A stretch of 46,991 bases of DNA from contig JAABQQ010000055.1 in assembly GCA_011391405.1 (NCBI GenBank), positions 1-46,991 on the forward strand, given 5' to 3'. The number at the start of each line of letters is the position of its first letter. The stretch's first letter is position 1. The DNA comes from Gammaproteobacteria bacterium (GTDB taxonomy: Bacteria > Pseudomonadota > Gammaproteobacteria > Steroidobacterales > Steroidobacteraceae). The translations under genes and the position numbers were made by a program. The notes under the pieces are model-generated. The model saw only the letters and a list, made by a program, of their open reading frames with translations. It did not search any database and had not been told where the DNA came from. Below are positions 8,464-16,968 of this stretch, in pieces.

Positions 8464-10155
8464 AGCAACGGCGGGCCGCTGATCGGGCGTCGGCGCGAAC
8501 AACTCCTGTGCCAGCGTCCGGCGTGGCGCGGTGTCTTCGAGCAAGCCGTCGGTCACGGGACGCGGCGGCTCGCGCACGGTGAAGCGTGTGCCTGGCGGCA
8601 ACTGCCGCGGACTGACGGCCCGCACGGTGCTGCCCTCGAGGCGATGCGTGAACATGAAAGAGCGGTTCTCGCCAAGGCGCGGCGTGGGCAGCGAGACCAG
8701 GCAATGCACCACGCCATTCCTGACGTCGTCCAGCGTGTTGACACGCTCATCGCACACGACTTCGCAGTGCTGTGCGTCCGCGCCTTTGCCAAAGGCGCCG
8801 CTGGCGGCAAGCCCGAGCAGGAAGGTGTGCACCTGCCGTGCAAGTCGCGGCCAGGTGTTGCGGTCGCGCCCCTCGAAACGCGCCCAGCGTGTGCCGCTCT
8901 CGATGCTGTTGATGGTCAGCAGCTGCCGCCGACGGAAGGTGAGCAGCGAACTTTCGGGGCCGGCGCCCGTTCCTCGCGCCAGCGTCTTGAGCTGCGCCGT
9001 GCCGGCAACGCTGGCACGGACGGCATGCAGCGGGTTGACCCCATGCGCCGTGAGCTTCTGGCAGTCGGCATCCGACAACAATTGCAGGGGGCGCGTGCCG
9101 GCACGCAGCAGGATCTGCTCGTCGGGCAGGCCGTCCCAGGGCGATCGGTGTAAATCCATGCGCGCGAGCGCACCCGCGACCGCGCCGCTGTTGGCGAAAG
9201 GCTCGAAGCGGCCGCGCAGCCGGTCGAACGCCTGCACGCGCGGGAAACAGATAAACGCGGAATCGCTCTGGAACGCGAGTTCACGCAGCCCCTGCAATGC
9301 GTCATCGGTCGTCTGCCACGCAGCCGGCGGCTCGACGACGAGCAGCGCGCGGTGGTCGCGGCAGAACTGCGCCGCGACGAGCAGCACGCCAGGCCCGATG
9401 TCGCGATCGCGCGCCGGCGGCGGCACGCAGACGAAATGCAGGTCCTCGACATCGCGCAAGGCGAAGAGGCCGGTGCCGCGTTCAGCCGAGCCGATCAGGT
9501 CGTAATCGGTGAGCGGCGAGCCATCGTCACCGTCGGGATTCGAATCGACGTAACCGATCGGGTGACGCGCGCCTGCACGGAACGTGCGGTCCGGACGTGC
9601 ATTCGGCACGGCGCCACGCACGCGCACCAGCAGGGATTCCTGCAGCGCCGAGGTGACGAATCGCGTGGTGCCCGGCGCCGTCGACAGCCGTCGGAAAATT
9701 TCCTGGTCTTCGATCTGCTCGGAGCCCAGCGTGCGCACGCGCTGCAGGACGAGGTTGAAGCGATCCTCCTCGCTGGGTGCGATGTTGTCGTAGTCGACCG
9801 AGGCCCGCAGAATTTCGCGCGTGCCCGGACTGAGTGCTTCGAGCACCAGCTTTTCGTCGCCGCAAGGCAGGCTGATGGTGACCGGCGCGCCGCCGTTCAC
9901 GACGCGCACGATGACCGCTTCACGCCCGCCGTTGTCGAAGTACTGCTCGACGGCGTACGACAGCATGCTCGGCTGCCAGAGCCCGCCGAACACCTGCTGG
10001 TACTCGGCGTAATCGCGCACACGCACGGGACGGTTCACGGGGCCACGCAAGGCACGGCCGACAAAACCCGTCGTCGCTGTCGGCAAACGAACGATCGGCA
10101 CGTCTGCGCCAACCGCTTCCGTCACCGTGATGCCAGTGTGGGCAATATCGCGCAA
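8362..10155 (-). CDS. Contractile tail-sheath-like protein (orphan)
   Basis: A 597-residue protein with the architecture of phage or contractile-injection sheath proteins. The N-terminal region GITVTEAV, TTGFVGRALRGPVN and SYAVEQYFDNGG is typical of the family. The C-terminal sheath domain (about residues 420-510) includes HTFLLGLAASGAF and VVCDERVN, where the arm that interlocks with neighbours normally lies. About 70 residues of Pro/Arg-rich tail follow. The start is TTG with a GAGGCGGGG stretch upstream. No tube, baseplate, spike or AAA+ gene is present nearby. It lies downstream of the L,D-transpeptidase and Rieske genes on the same strand, and its last 34 codons overlap the oxoprolinase gene. 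A sheath fold is well supported; its role here is unknown. Confidence 0.82.
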   Translation of the reverse strand: MRDIAHTGITVTEAVGADVPIVRLPTATTGFVGRALRGPVNRPVRVRDYAEYQQVFGGLWQPSMLSYAVEQYFDNGGREAVIVRVVNGGAPVTISLPCGDEKLVLEALSPGTREILRASVDYDNIAPSEEDRFNLVLQRVRTLGSEQIEDQEIFRRLSTAPGTTRFVTSALQESLLVRVRGAVPNARPDRTFRAGARHPIGYVDSNPDGDDGSPLTDYDLIGSAERGTGLFALRDVEDLHFVCVPPPARDRDIGPGVLLVAAQFCRDHRALLVVEPPAAWQTTDDALQGLRELAFQSDSAFICFPRVQAFDRLRGRFEPFANSGAVAGALARMDLHRSPWDGLPDEQILLRAGTRPLQLLSDADCQKLTAHGVNPLHAVRASVAGTAQLKTLARGTGAGPESSLLTFRRRQLLTINSIESGTRWARFEGRDRNTWPRLARQVHTFLLGLAASGAFGKGADAQHCEVVCDERVNTLDDVRNGVVHCLVSLPTPRLGENRSFMFTHRLEGSTVRAVSPRQLPPGTRFTVREPPRPVTDGLLEDTAPRRTLAQELFAPTPDQRPAVASGTPRPEAAAARRLDLNLIARLYGESERRGERF

Positions 10156-10249
10156 AGCCGCGCCCCGCCTCGAAAAACTGCCTTAAAGTACCATAAGTTA
10201 TCGGGCCTCGAAGCGACCCCTGACCCGCCGCATGACGGCGCGACCGAAT

Positions 10250-11401
10250 TCAGGCTCCAGCGGCTGGGGTCGTCCTGCGGCGCTTGCGGCCGCCAATGGC
10301 CGGCGTACTGGACGCCGGTGCGGGCAGGCGCGCGCGACAGTGCTCGGCGAACCAACGCAACCCGACCTCGCCCGTTGCGATCGGGCCCGCTTCATCGGCG
10401 CCCAGCATCGCCATCCCCTGCTGCACGCGTACGAGCGTGCGCGCGTCTGCTGCGAAAGCCTGGCGCCGCACACGCTGATGCGTGTAACGCAGCAGGCGCA
10501 TCGCTCGACTCGCATCGGGTGCCGCGTAGCGCAGCTCACGCAACGTGCTGTGACCGGTGGCGCCCGGCAGGACCTGCAGGATGGACAGGCCGTCGGGCGC
10601 GAGCTGCAGCAACAGGTTCGGCCAGAGGTAGACATAGTCGGCGCGTGCCGGGGTCGGCTGCCTGTCGCGCAGCAACTGGCGGTACATGCGCGACGACCAC
10701 GTGTCGCCGAGGGCGCCCGTCGCGACTTCGGCTGTCGCACGCAGGACGTCACCCCCGCCCGGCTCGAAAACCAGAGGCGCAAACAACCGCGGCTTCAGCG
10801 CAGGTCGCGCAATGTCGACGTGCGCGGTGTCGAGCGTGTGCTCGCACGCGAGTTTCCAGTCGGCCGCGCAGGGCGTTGCGCGCGGCTCGATCACGCGTCG
10901 CATCGACGTCAGGTCCGGCCAGGTGCCGGCTGCGGCGTCGAGCACCTGCTCGACCGCTTGCAGCGGCGCCTGGAAGGCCGCGAAGACCAGGCCGCGCCAC
11001 TGGGCGACGTGGAGCGGATGCAGCGCGTGCGCGTCCGCGTCGAACTCATCGAAGTGCTGGCCGGCGGGAATGCTGACGAGCGCGCCCGCTTCGTCGTAGG
11101 TCCAGCCGTGGTACGGGCAGCGCAAGCGCCCGTCGATGCAGAACGCGAGCCCGGTGTGCGCGTCGCCTTCGACGAGGCGTGCACCCCGATGACGGCAGAC
11201 GTTGCGAAATCCCTGCAGACCGCCTGCCTTCGTCCGCAGCACCACCGCAGAACGCCCACCGCAGTCGAATCGCACCGCGGTGCCAGACGCAGGCAGGTCC
11301 GAGACGTGGCAAACGAACTGCCAGCTCGGTGCGAAGATGGCGGAGTCTTCGAACGGTGCGCGGTCGGGGTCGAGGTACCAGCTGGCGGGGAGTCCTCGCA
11401 C
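10250..11401 (-). CDS. Rieske [2Fe-2S] ring-hydroxylating oxygenase-like protein
   Basis: A 383-residue homologue of the alpha subunit of Rieske oxygenases. The cluster ligands are visible as CRHRGA and CPYHGWTYD near residues 69-97, with an unusually long 23-residue spacing. The catalytic domain begins at DWKLACEH. The mononuclear iron motif, normally D-x2-H-x4-H, reads DTAHVDIAR, so the second His is replaced by Arg. The protein may therefore not bind iron normally. The start is GTG, seven bases after the stop of the L,D-transpeptidase gene, suggesting co-transcription. No ferredoxin or reductase gene is adjacent. Substrate unknown. Confidence 0.88.
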   Translation of the reverse strand: MRGLPASWYLDPDRAPFEDSAIFAPSWQFVCHVSDLPASGTAVRFDCGGRSAVVLRTKAGGLQGFRNVCRHRGARLVEGDAHTGLAFCIDGRLRCPYHGWTYDEAGALVSIPAGQHFDEFDADAHALHPLHVAQWRGLVFAAFQAPLQAVEQVLDAAAGTWPDLTSMRRVIEPRATPCAADWKLACEHTLDTAHVDIARPALKPRLFAPLVFEPGGGDVLRATAEVATGALGDTWSSRMYRQLLRDRQPTPARADYVYLWPNLLLQLAPDGLSILQVLPGATGHSTLRELRYAAPDASRAMRLLRYTHQRVRRQAFAADARTLVRVQQGMAMLGADEAGPIATGEVGLRWFAEHCRARLPAPASSTPAIGGRKRRRTTPAAGA

Positions 11402-11407
11402 GGTCGC

Positions 11408-12562
11408 CTAGCGTCCGCCGCTGGCAACGACCGGTGCAACGGCGGCTGCCTCATCGCGGATCGGCACGGGCCGGTCGCTGCCGTCCCAGGTCGCGCCCTC
11501 GGGGATGCGATTCTCGACGAGAAGCGCTGACGCCAGGAACTGGTCGAGACCGACGGCCGGCTGCGACACGGGCACGGCCACGCCTTTCGACGCGTTCACC
11601 ACCTGCTCCACGAGCGCCCAGTCGACCGTGACGGCCGCCGGCTTCGCTCGCTGCGCGATCTTTTCCTGCACTTTCTTGTTGAAGCGCAGGCCCTTGGCCG
11701 CCGCTTTCGCTTCTGGATGCTCCTCGTGCGGAGGAAACGACTGCACGTAGAGCTGGCCGTCCTGCACCTTGTACAGCAGCGGCTGGTTGACGACCGTGAC
11801 CTTGGTGCCGATCGGCAACTGGGGAAACAGCGTTGCGATGTCTTCCGGATACAGCCGGATACAACCATGGCTCGCGCGCATGCCGACGCCGGCGGGCTTG
11901 TTGGTGCCATGCATGAGATAGCTTGGCCAGCCGAGGTTCATCGCGAACGCGCCGAGCGGATTGTCGGGACCGGCCGGTACCCGCGCGGGCAGGATGTCGC
12001 CTTCGGCCGCGTGTTCCTTGCGCACGGAAGCGGGCGGGGTCCAGACCGGGTCCTTGCGCTTCGAGACGATCTTCGTGGCGCCTTCGGGCGTCGCCCAGCC
12101 GACCATGCCGATGCCGATCGGCACCGTAACCACCACGCGCTGCTCGCCCTGCGCGGGCTTCGGGAAATAATACAGCCGCAATGCCGCGAGGTTGACGACC
12201 AGGCCTTCGCGCGGCGCATCCGGCAGCACGAACTGCGTGGGCAATACGATGCGGGTGCCCTCCTTCGGGAGCCACGGGTCGACGCCTGGATTGGCGTTGA
12301 TGACTTCGTCGTAGCCGAGATTAAAGCGGCGCGCGATGTCGGGGAGCGTGTCTTCCTGGGTCGCGATCGTCGCCTGCAACGTGCCGACGACGGCCGTGGT
12401 CTGCGGGTCGAATGGGAACGTGTGTGTCGCGAGCGGCTCCGCGTACTGCGGCTTCGGCGGTTCTGGCGGCGGCGGTGGCTCCTGCGGCCGCGGCGCGAAG
12501 ATGCTGCAGCCCGCAAGCGTTGCCAATACGGCGACGAGCGCCACGCGGCGCGTCGACCGCAT
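11408..12562 (-). CDS. L,D-transpeptidase lipoprotein with LysM-like region
   Basis: About 384 residues from the chosen start MRSTRRVALVAV. The signal peptide ends in lipobox LAGC followed by a Pro-rich linker. A LysM-like segment follows (EDTLPDIARRFNLGYDEVI ending in RIVLP), then the YkuD catalytic domain with HGTNKP and the catalytic Cys motif SHGCIRLY. This is the ErfK/YbiS/YcfS arrangement; such periplasmic enzymes make 3-3 crosslinks in peptidoglycan or attach Braun lipoprotein. Beyond the catalytic domain there is a roughly 110-residue extension. A start nine codons upstream is possible, but the chosen Met gives a normal lipoprotein signal. It leads the run of minus-strand genes ending in the tail-sheath gene. 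Confidence 0.92.
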   Translation of the reverse strand: MRSTRRVALVAVLATLAGCSIFAPRPQEPPPPPEPPKPQYAEPLATHTFPFDPQTTAVVGTLQATIATQEDTLPDIARRFNLGYDEVINANPGVDPWLPKEGTRIVLPTQFVLPDAPREGLVVNLAALRLYYFPKPAQGEQRVVVTVPIGIGMVGWATPEGATKIVSKRKDPVWTPPASVRKEHAAEGDILPARVPAGPDNPLGAFAMNLGWPSYLMHGTNKPAGVGMRASHGCIRLYPEDIATLFPQLPIGTKVTVVNQPLLYKVQDGQLYVQSFPPHEEHPEAKAAAKGLRFNKKVQEKIAQRAKPAAVTVDWALVEQVVNASKGVAVPVSQPAVGLDQFLASALLVENRIPEGATWDGSDRPVPIRDEAAAVAPVVASGGR

Positions 12563-12627
12563 GCCTGGAATATTCACGGATCCAATCACTTTCCACCTCT
12601 CGTCAGCGTCGGACGGCCCGCGGCCGT

Positions 12628-13137
12628 TCAGAGCACGGCGGGGCGGTTCGGCAGTTCGTCTTCGTCGCGCCCGCCGGGCAACGGCGGGTAGTGACGGGCC
12701 AGCAACCGGCCAGCCTCGTGCACTCCGTCCACCGCGCCCCGCTCATATTGCCCGGAGCGGAACTTCCCTTCCATCGTGTTGCAGACCGCAGCCCACTCCG
12801 CGGGACTCACGCGACCGTTGAAGCCCCTGTCCGCCACGATCTCCACGTCGCGATCCGCCAGCAGCACGTAGATCAGGATGCCGTTGTTCGCTTCGGTATC
12901 CCAGACCCCCAGCGCAGCAAAGACCTGCAGTGCCCGGGCCCGCGGCGTCTTGCCTGCCCAGATCTCGCGGGGCTCGAGCGACGCTTCGATCGCGAAGCGG
13001 ATTTCGCCGCTGTGCAGGAGTTCCGATTCGGTGACCGCGCGTTCGATCGCCTCGAGGGATTCGACCGGGAAAGCGCGCGCAAGTTTGCCACGCGTCGCAA
13101 ACAGATGACGAAAAAGACGTGTCCACTGCATGGCCAT
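12628..13137 (-). CDS. TPM-domain protein, short form
   Basis: A 169-residue protein with the TPM fold (TLP18.3/Psb32/MOLO-1). Visible signatures are SGEIRFAIEAS, the core ALGVWDTEANNGILIYVLLADRDVEIVAD split over that region, and a closing helix before a hydrophilic tail. Unlike its upstream partner it has no signal peptide or long membrane segment. The ATG overlaps the upstream stop (TGATG), so translation is coupled; a GTG one codon earlier would also overlap. In related genomes a long and a short TPM gene commonly follow lemA, as here. The molecular function of these proteins is not established. Confidence 0.85.
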   Translation of the reverse strand: MAMQWTRLFRHLFATRGKLARAFPVESLEAIERAVTESELLHSGEIRFAIEASLEPREIWAGKTPRARALQVFAALGVWDTEANNGILIYVLLADRDVEIVADRGFNGRVSPAEWAAVCNTMEGKFRSGQYERGAVDGVHEAGRLLARHYPPLPGGRDEDELPNRPAVL

Positions 13138-14084
13138 CACCAGCCGCCCGAGGCGCCGCCGCCACCGAAGCCGCCGCCCCCGCCGCCAAATCCACCGCCT
13201 CCACCGCCTCCACCGAGCCCGCCACCGAAACCACCGCCGTAACCCCAGCCACTGCCGTGACGTCGGCTGTACCAGCCGTTACCGCCGGCACTGGGTCCGC
13301 TTCCTCCGCCCGTGCCACCCAGCAGCGCGAAGATGAAGGCGACGATGCCTGCAATCACCGAGATGCCGAGGATGCTGATGATCAACCAGGCCAGGAAACC
13401 GACCAGGCCGCCGGTGGCGAGTGCGCCACCCACGCGACCGAAGAGGCGACGGAAGATCGAGCCGCCAACCAGCGCAAAGATGAACAGGAACGGCAGCAGG
13501 TGCACCAGGCCAGGGATGCCCGCCGCCGGCGGGCTGAACTCGGGCTCCGGCAAAGGCTCGCCCTCGATCACACGCATGATGCGATCGACGCCGGTGCTGA
13601 TGCCGTTGTAGTAATCGCCGCGCTTGAACGCGGGCGTGATGTCCTGCTGGATGATCCGGTTGGCGGTCGCATCGGGTAGCGCCCCTTCGAGGCCGTAGCC
13701 GACCTCGATGCGCACCTTGCGGTCGTTCAACGCCACGAGCAGCAGCACACCGTCGTCGACCTTGCCGCGGCCAAGCTGCCACTGATCGACGACACGGACC
13801 GAATACTGCTCGATTGCCTCGGGCTGAGTCGTCGGCACGATCAGGACCGCGACCTGGCTGCCCTGCGACTGCTCGAACGCCGCCAGCTTGGCTTCCAGCG
13901 CCGAAGACTGGTCGGCCGCCAGGGTACCGGTGAGGTCAGTGACCCTCGCCGTGAGCTGCGGAACGGCGACGAGGCCCTGTGCATACGCGGGCGTGACGAC
14001 TGCAGCGATCAGCCACAGCCACGCCGCGAGCAGCAGGCCCCGCAGCAGCGGACGGGAATCGAGCGGGAACGTCGCGACGACCAT
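13137..14084 (-). CDS. TPM-domain membrane protein, YgcG family, Gly-rich C-terminus
   Basis: A 315-residue protein with a signal peptide (LLRGLLLAAWLWLIAAVV) and a periplasmic TPM domain at about residues 40-165 (VTDLTGTL, VDDGVLLLVALNDRKVRIEVGYGLEG). Membrane segments follow near residues 195-210 and 230-260, and the C-terminus is almost all Gly/Phe/Ser. This is the YgcG-type layout; the Gly-rich end is usual in the family and explains the CCGCC-rich DNA near 13150-13220. It sits between lemA and a second TPM gene, forming the familiar LemA-TPM cluster. Its function in envelope biology is inferred, not known. Confidence 0.9.
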   Translation of the reverse strand: MVVATFPLDSRPLLRGLLLAAWLWLIAAVVTPAYAQGLVAVPQLTARVTDLTGTLAADQSSALEAKLAAFEQSQGSQVAVLIVPTTQPEAIEQYSVRVVDQWQLGRGKVDDGVLLLVALNDRKVRIEVGYGLEGALPDATANRIIQQDITPAFKRGDYYNGISTGVDRIMRVIEGEPLPEPEFSPPAAGIPGLVHLLPFLFIFALVGGSIFRRLFGRVGGALATGGLVGFLAWLIISILGISVIAGIVAFIFALLGGTGGGSGPSAGGNGWYSRRHGSGWGYGGGFGGGLGGGGGGGGFGGGGGGFGGGGASGGW

Positions 14085-14133
14085 GGGATCACCCCGCGCC
14101 GCGCCCCAGCGGAGGCGCGACGCGAGGAATGCC

Positions 14134-14769
14134 TCAGTTGGTCGCAGGTGCGGGTGCCGGGGCCGAGGCCGGGGCCGGGGTGGCCGACGGTGCGCTGAAG
14201 TCCACGGTCGGCGGTTTCGCGATCGCCGCTTCGTTCTCGACCGCGAAGTTCGGCTTCACCTTGTAGCCGAAGATCATGGCCGTGAGGTTGGTCGGGAACC
14301 TGCGGATGGTCACGTTGTAATCCTGCACCGCCTGGATGTAGCGATTGCGCGCGACCGTGATCCGGTTCTCGGTGCCTTCGAGCTGCGCCTGCAGGTCGCG
14401 GAAGTTCTGGTCCGACTTGAGCTCCGGGTACTTCTCGACCACGACCATCAGGCGCGAGAGCGCGCTCGACAACTCGCCCTGCGCCGCCTGGAACTGCTGC
14501 AACGAAGCGGGGTCGTCGGCTTTCACCTGCACCTGCGTCGCCCTGGCGCGGGCCTCGGTGACGCCGATGAGCACGGCCTGCTCCTGCGCGGCGAAACCCT
14601 TCACCGTGGCCACGAGGTTCGGGATCAGGTCGGCACGGCGCTGGTACTGGTTGACGACTTCGGACCACGCCGACTTCGTCGCTTCGTCCTGCACCTGGAT
14701 CGTGTTGTAACCGCAGCCGGACAGCAGCAGGGCCGTCGCCGCCAGCAAAAACGCTTGCAAGGCTCGCAT
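14134..14769 (-). CDS. lemA: LemA family lipoprotein
   Basis: About 211 residues. From the chosen Met (MRALQAFLLAATALLLSGC) there is a signal with lipobox LSGC, and GGAGAA sits eight bases upstream. The LemA helical domain follows, with YNTIQVQDE, YQRRADLIPNLV, VTEARA and RNRYIQAVQDYNV and RRFPTNL near the end; all are typical. The last 30 residues are Ala/Pro repeats. LemA proteins are anchored helical bundles with the bulk exported, and their biochemical role is unresolved. Here lemA precedes two TPM genes on the same strand, the usual partners. Confidence 0.92.
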   Translation of the reverse strand: MRALQAFLLAATALLLSGCGYNTIQVQDEATKSAWSEVVNQYQRRADLIPNLVATVKGFAAQEQAVLIGVTEARARATQVQVKADDPASLQQFQAAQGELSSALSRLMVVVEKYPELKSDQNFRDLQAQLEGTENRITVARNRYIQAVQDYNVTIRRFPTNLTAMIFGYKVKPNFAVENEAAIAKPPTVDFSAPSATPAPASAPAPAPATN

Positions 14770-14821
14770 CGGAACGTTCTCCTTGATTACCGACCGTCCC
14801 ACCCCTGAATCGAAGGTGACA

Positions 14822-16903
14822 TTACCAGATACGGACGACCTGATCCTGCGGCAGGAACATCTTGTCGCCTGCCTTCACGTCGAACGCTTTGGCGAAGTCG
14901 GGCATGTTGCGCAGGATGCCGTTGGCGCGGTACTCGCTCGGGCTGTGCGGGTCCGTCTTCAGGCGCTTGCGCAGCTCGTCGTCACGGTAGTTCCTGGCCC
15001 AGACCTGGCCCCAGCCGAGGTAGAACCGCTGCTCGCCGGTGAACCCGTCCAGCACGGGCGCGGGCTTGCCGTCGAGCGCAATCTGGTAGGCCTTGTGGGC
15101 CACCGCGAGACCCGAAAGGTCGCCGATATTCTCGCCGAGCGTGAGTTCGCCGTTGACGTTCATTCCGGCAATCGGGCTGAACGCGTTGTACTGCTGCACC
15201 AGTGCGTTGGCGCGCGCCATGAAGAGTTCGTTGTCTTTGTCGGTCCACCAGTCGCGCAGGACGCCCTTGCCATCGAACTTGCGGCCCTGGTCATCGAAGC
15301 CGTGGCTGATCTCGTGGCCGATCACCGCGCCGATGCCGCCGTAGTTCACCGCGTCGTCCGCCTTCATGTCGAAGAACGGCGGCTGCAGGATGGCCGCCGG
15401 GAACACGATCTCGTTGGCGAGCGGGTTGTAGTAGGCGTTGACCGTCTGCGGCGTCATGCCCCACTCGGTCTTGTCGACCGGCTGGCCGACCTTCTTCAAC
15501 TCGCGCTGCACGTTCACGGCACGCGCGCGCAGCACGTTGCCGAGCAGGTCGTCCTTGTCGACGACCAGGCCGGTGTAGTCCTTCCACTTGGTCGGGTAAC
15601 CGATCTTGACCGTGAAGTTGCGGACCTTGTCGTGCGCTGCCTGCTTCGTTTCCGGACCCATCCAGGCCAGCTCGTCGATCGATACGTCGAACGCCTTGAG
15701 CAGGTTGCCGACCAGCACATCCATGCCCTGCTTTGCTTCCGGCGGGAAGTGACGCTTGACGTATTCCTGGCCGAGCAGGTCGCCGGTCGAGCCTTCGAGC
15801 TCGCCGAGCGCGCGCTTCCAGCGCGGCTTGATCTGCGGCGTGCCGGAGAGCGTGCGCTGGTAGAAGTCGAAGTTCTCGTCGGCGAACGCCTTGCTCAGGT
15901 AGGGCGAGTACGCGTCGATGGTGCGCAGAGTGAGGTAGTCCTTCCAGGTGGCGAGCGGCACGTCATTGATGGCCTTGCCTACTTCCTGGAAATAGTCCTT
16001 CTGCGTCAGCACCAGCTGGCCCGAGCCCGGCAGCGTCATGTCGGTGAGCCACGTCGACCAGTCGATGCCCGGCGTGGCCTGCTCCGCGCCTTCGACGGTC
16101 GTCGGGTTGTAGAGCGCCTCGATATCGCGCAGCTTCACCGCGGGCCAGGAGGCCTTGGCGAGGCGCGTCTCGAAGGCCATCAGGTCCTGCGCGACCGCGG
16201 CGGAATCCTTGCGCCCGGCGAGCTTGAACACGTTGTCGATGTGCTTCTCGTAGGCACCGCGAATCTCCGTGAAACGCTGGTCCGTCGAGAAGTAGTAGTC
16301 GCGCTCCGGCAGGCCGAAGCCGGACTGCGTCACCCACAGCGTGTTCAGGTCGGGGTTCTTCGCGTCGGCGAAGATCTGGGCACCGATCGGGTTGTCGATC
16401 ATCAACAGCTGCGCGCGCGACAGGTACGAGAGCAGTTGCTCGCGGTCCTTGATTGCGGCGATGCGGTCGAGTTCGGGCTGCAGTGGCTTCAGGCCGAGCT
16501 GCTCGATCTTCGCCTCGTCCATGAAGCTCGAGTAGAAATCGCCGATCAGCTGCTGATCGGACCCCGCCGGCGCCTTGGCCGCGGCGGCTTCTTCGACGAT
16601 GACGCGCAGGTTCTTCTCGGCTTCGTCCGTCAGGAGCATGAACGCGCCGTAGTTGGACTTGTCCGCCGGAATCTCGGTGTTCTTGAGCCAGGTGCCGTTG
16701 ACGAACCGGTACAGGTCGTCCTGCGGCCGCACGGTGCGGTCGAAGTTCTGCAGGAACAGGCCGGACGTCGGTGCGGCCACGGCCGGCGCGGCGGCAATCG
16801 CCGTGGCAGCGGCGGCGGCGGTCGGCTCCGGCGCCTGCGGCGCAGCATGGGCGGCAAGGGTCGTCAGGGTCAGGGCGAGGGGCAAGGACCAACGAAACTG
16901 CAT
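14822..16903 (-). CDS. M13 family zinc metallopeptidase (PepO/neprilysin-like)
   Basis: A 693-residue exported peptidase. A signal peptide (LPLALTLTTLAAHA) and an Ala-rich linker precede the N-terminal M13 domain (NFDRTVRPQDDLYRFVNGTW). The catalytic half contains NAYYNP, the zinc motif HEISH with GFDDQGRKFD, and ENIGDLSG supplying the third ligand. It ends MFLPQDQVVRIW, matching the conserved family terminus. The start was chosen because GGAG precedes this ATG at normal spacing and it gives a signal peptide; the open frame extends further upstream without similarity. Such enzymes cut small peptides in the periplasm. It follows a methyltransferase gene on the same strand with a 65-base gap. 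Confidence 0.95.
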   Translation of the reverse strand: MQFRWSLPLALTLTTLAAHAAPQAPEPTAAAAATAIAAAPAVAAPTSGLFLQNFDRTVRPQDDLYRFVNGTWLKNTEIPADKSNYGAFMLLTDEAEKNLRVIVEEAAAAKAPAGSDQQLIGDFYSSFMDEAKIEQLGLKPLQPELDRIAAIKDREQLLSYLSRAQLLMIDNPIGAQIFADAKNPDLNTLWVTQSGFGLPERDYYFSTDQRFTEIRGAYEKHIDNVFKLAGRKDSAAVAQDLMAFETRLAKASWPAVKLRDIEALYNPTTVEGAEQATPGIDWSTWLTDMTLPGSGQLVLTQKDYFQEVGKAINDVPLATWKDYLTLRTIDAYSPYLSKAFADENFDFYQRTLSGTPQIKPRWKRALGELEGSTGDLLGQEYVKRHFPPEAKQGMDVLVGNLLKAFDVSIDELAWMGPETKQAAHDKVRNFTVKIGYPTKWKDYTGLVVDKDDLLGNVLRARAVNVQRELKKVGQPVDKTEWGMTPQTVNAYYNPLANEIVFPAAILQPPFFDMKADDAVNYGGIGAVIGHEISHGFDDQGRKFDGKGVLRDWWTDKDNELFMARANALVQQYNAFSPIAGMNVNGELTLGENIGDLSGLAVAHKAYQIALDGKPAPVLDGFTGEQRFYLGWGQVWARNYRDDELRKRLKTDPHSPSEYRANGILRNMPDFAKAFDVKAGDKMFLPQDQVVRIW

Positions 16904-16968
16904 CGTCAGGACTCCATGATTACTGGGTGCGGCCGCAGCGGGCCACGAGACCGGCGAGTATAGAGGAA

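Noticed and set aside
8362-10155. Prophage remnant around the sheath gene
   Set aside because: No other phage gene, integrase or attachment repeat is visible on either side.
13141-13230. Tandem DNA repeat near 13.15-13.22 kb
   Set aside because: The CCGCC periodicity is explained by Gly codons in the C-terminus of the YgcG-type protein.
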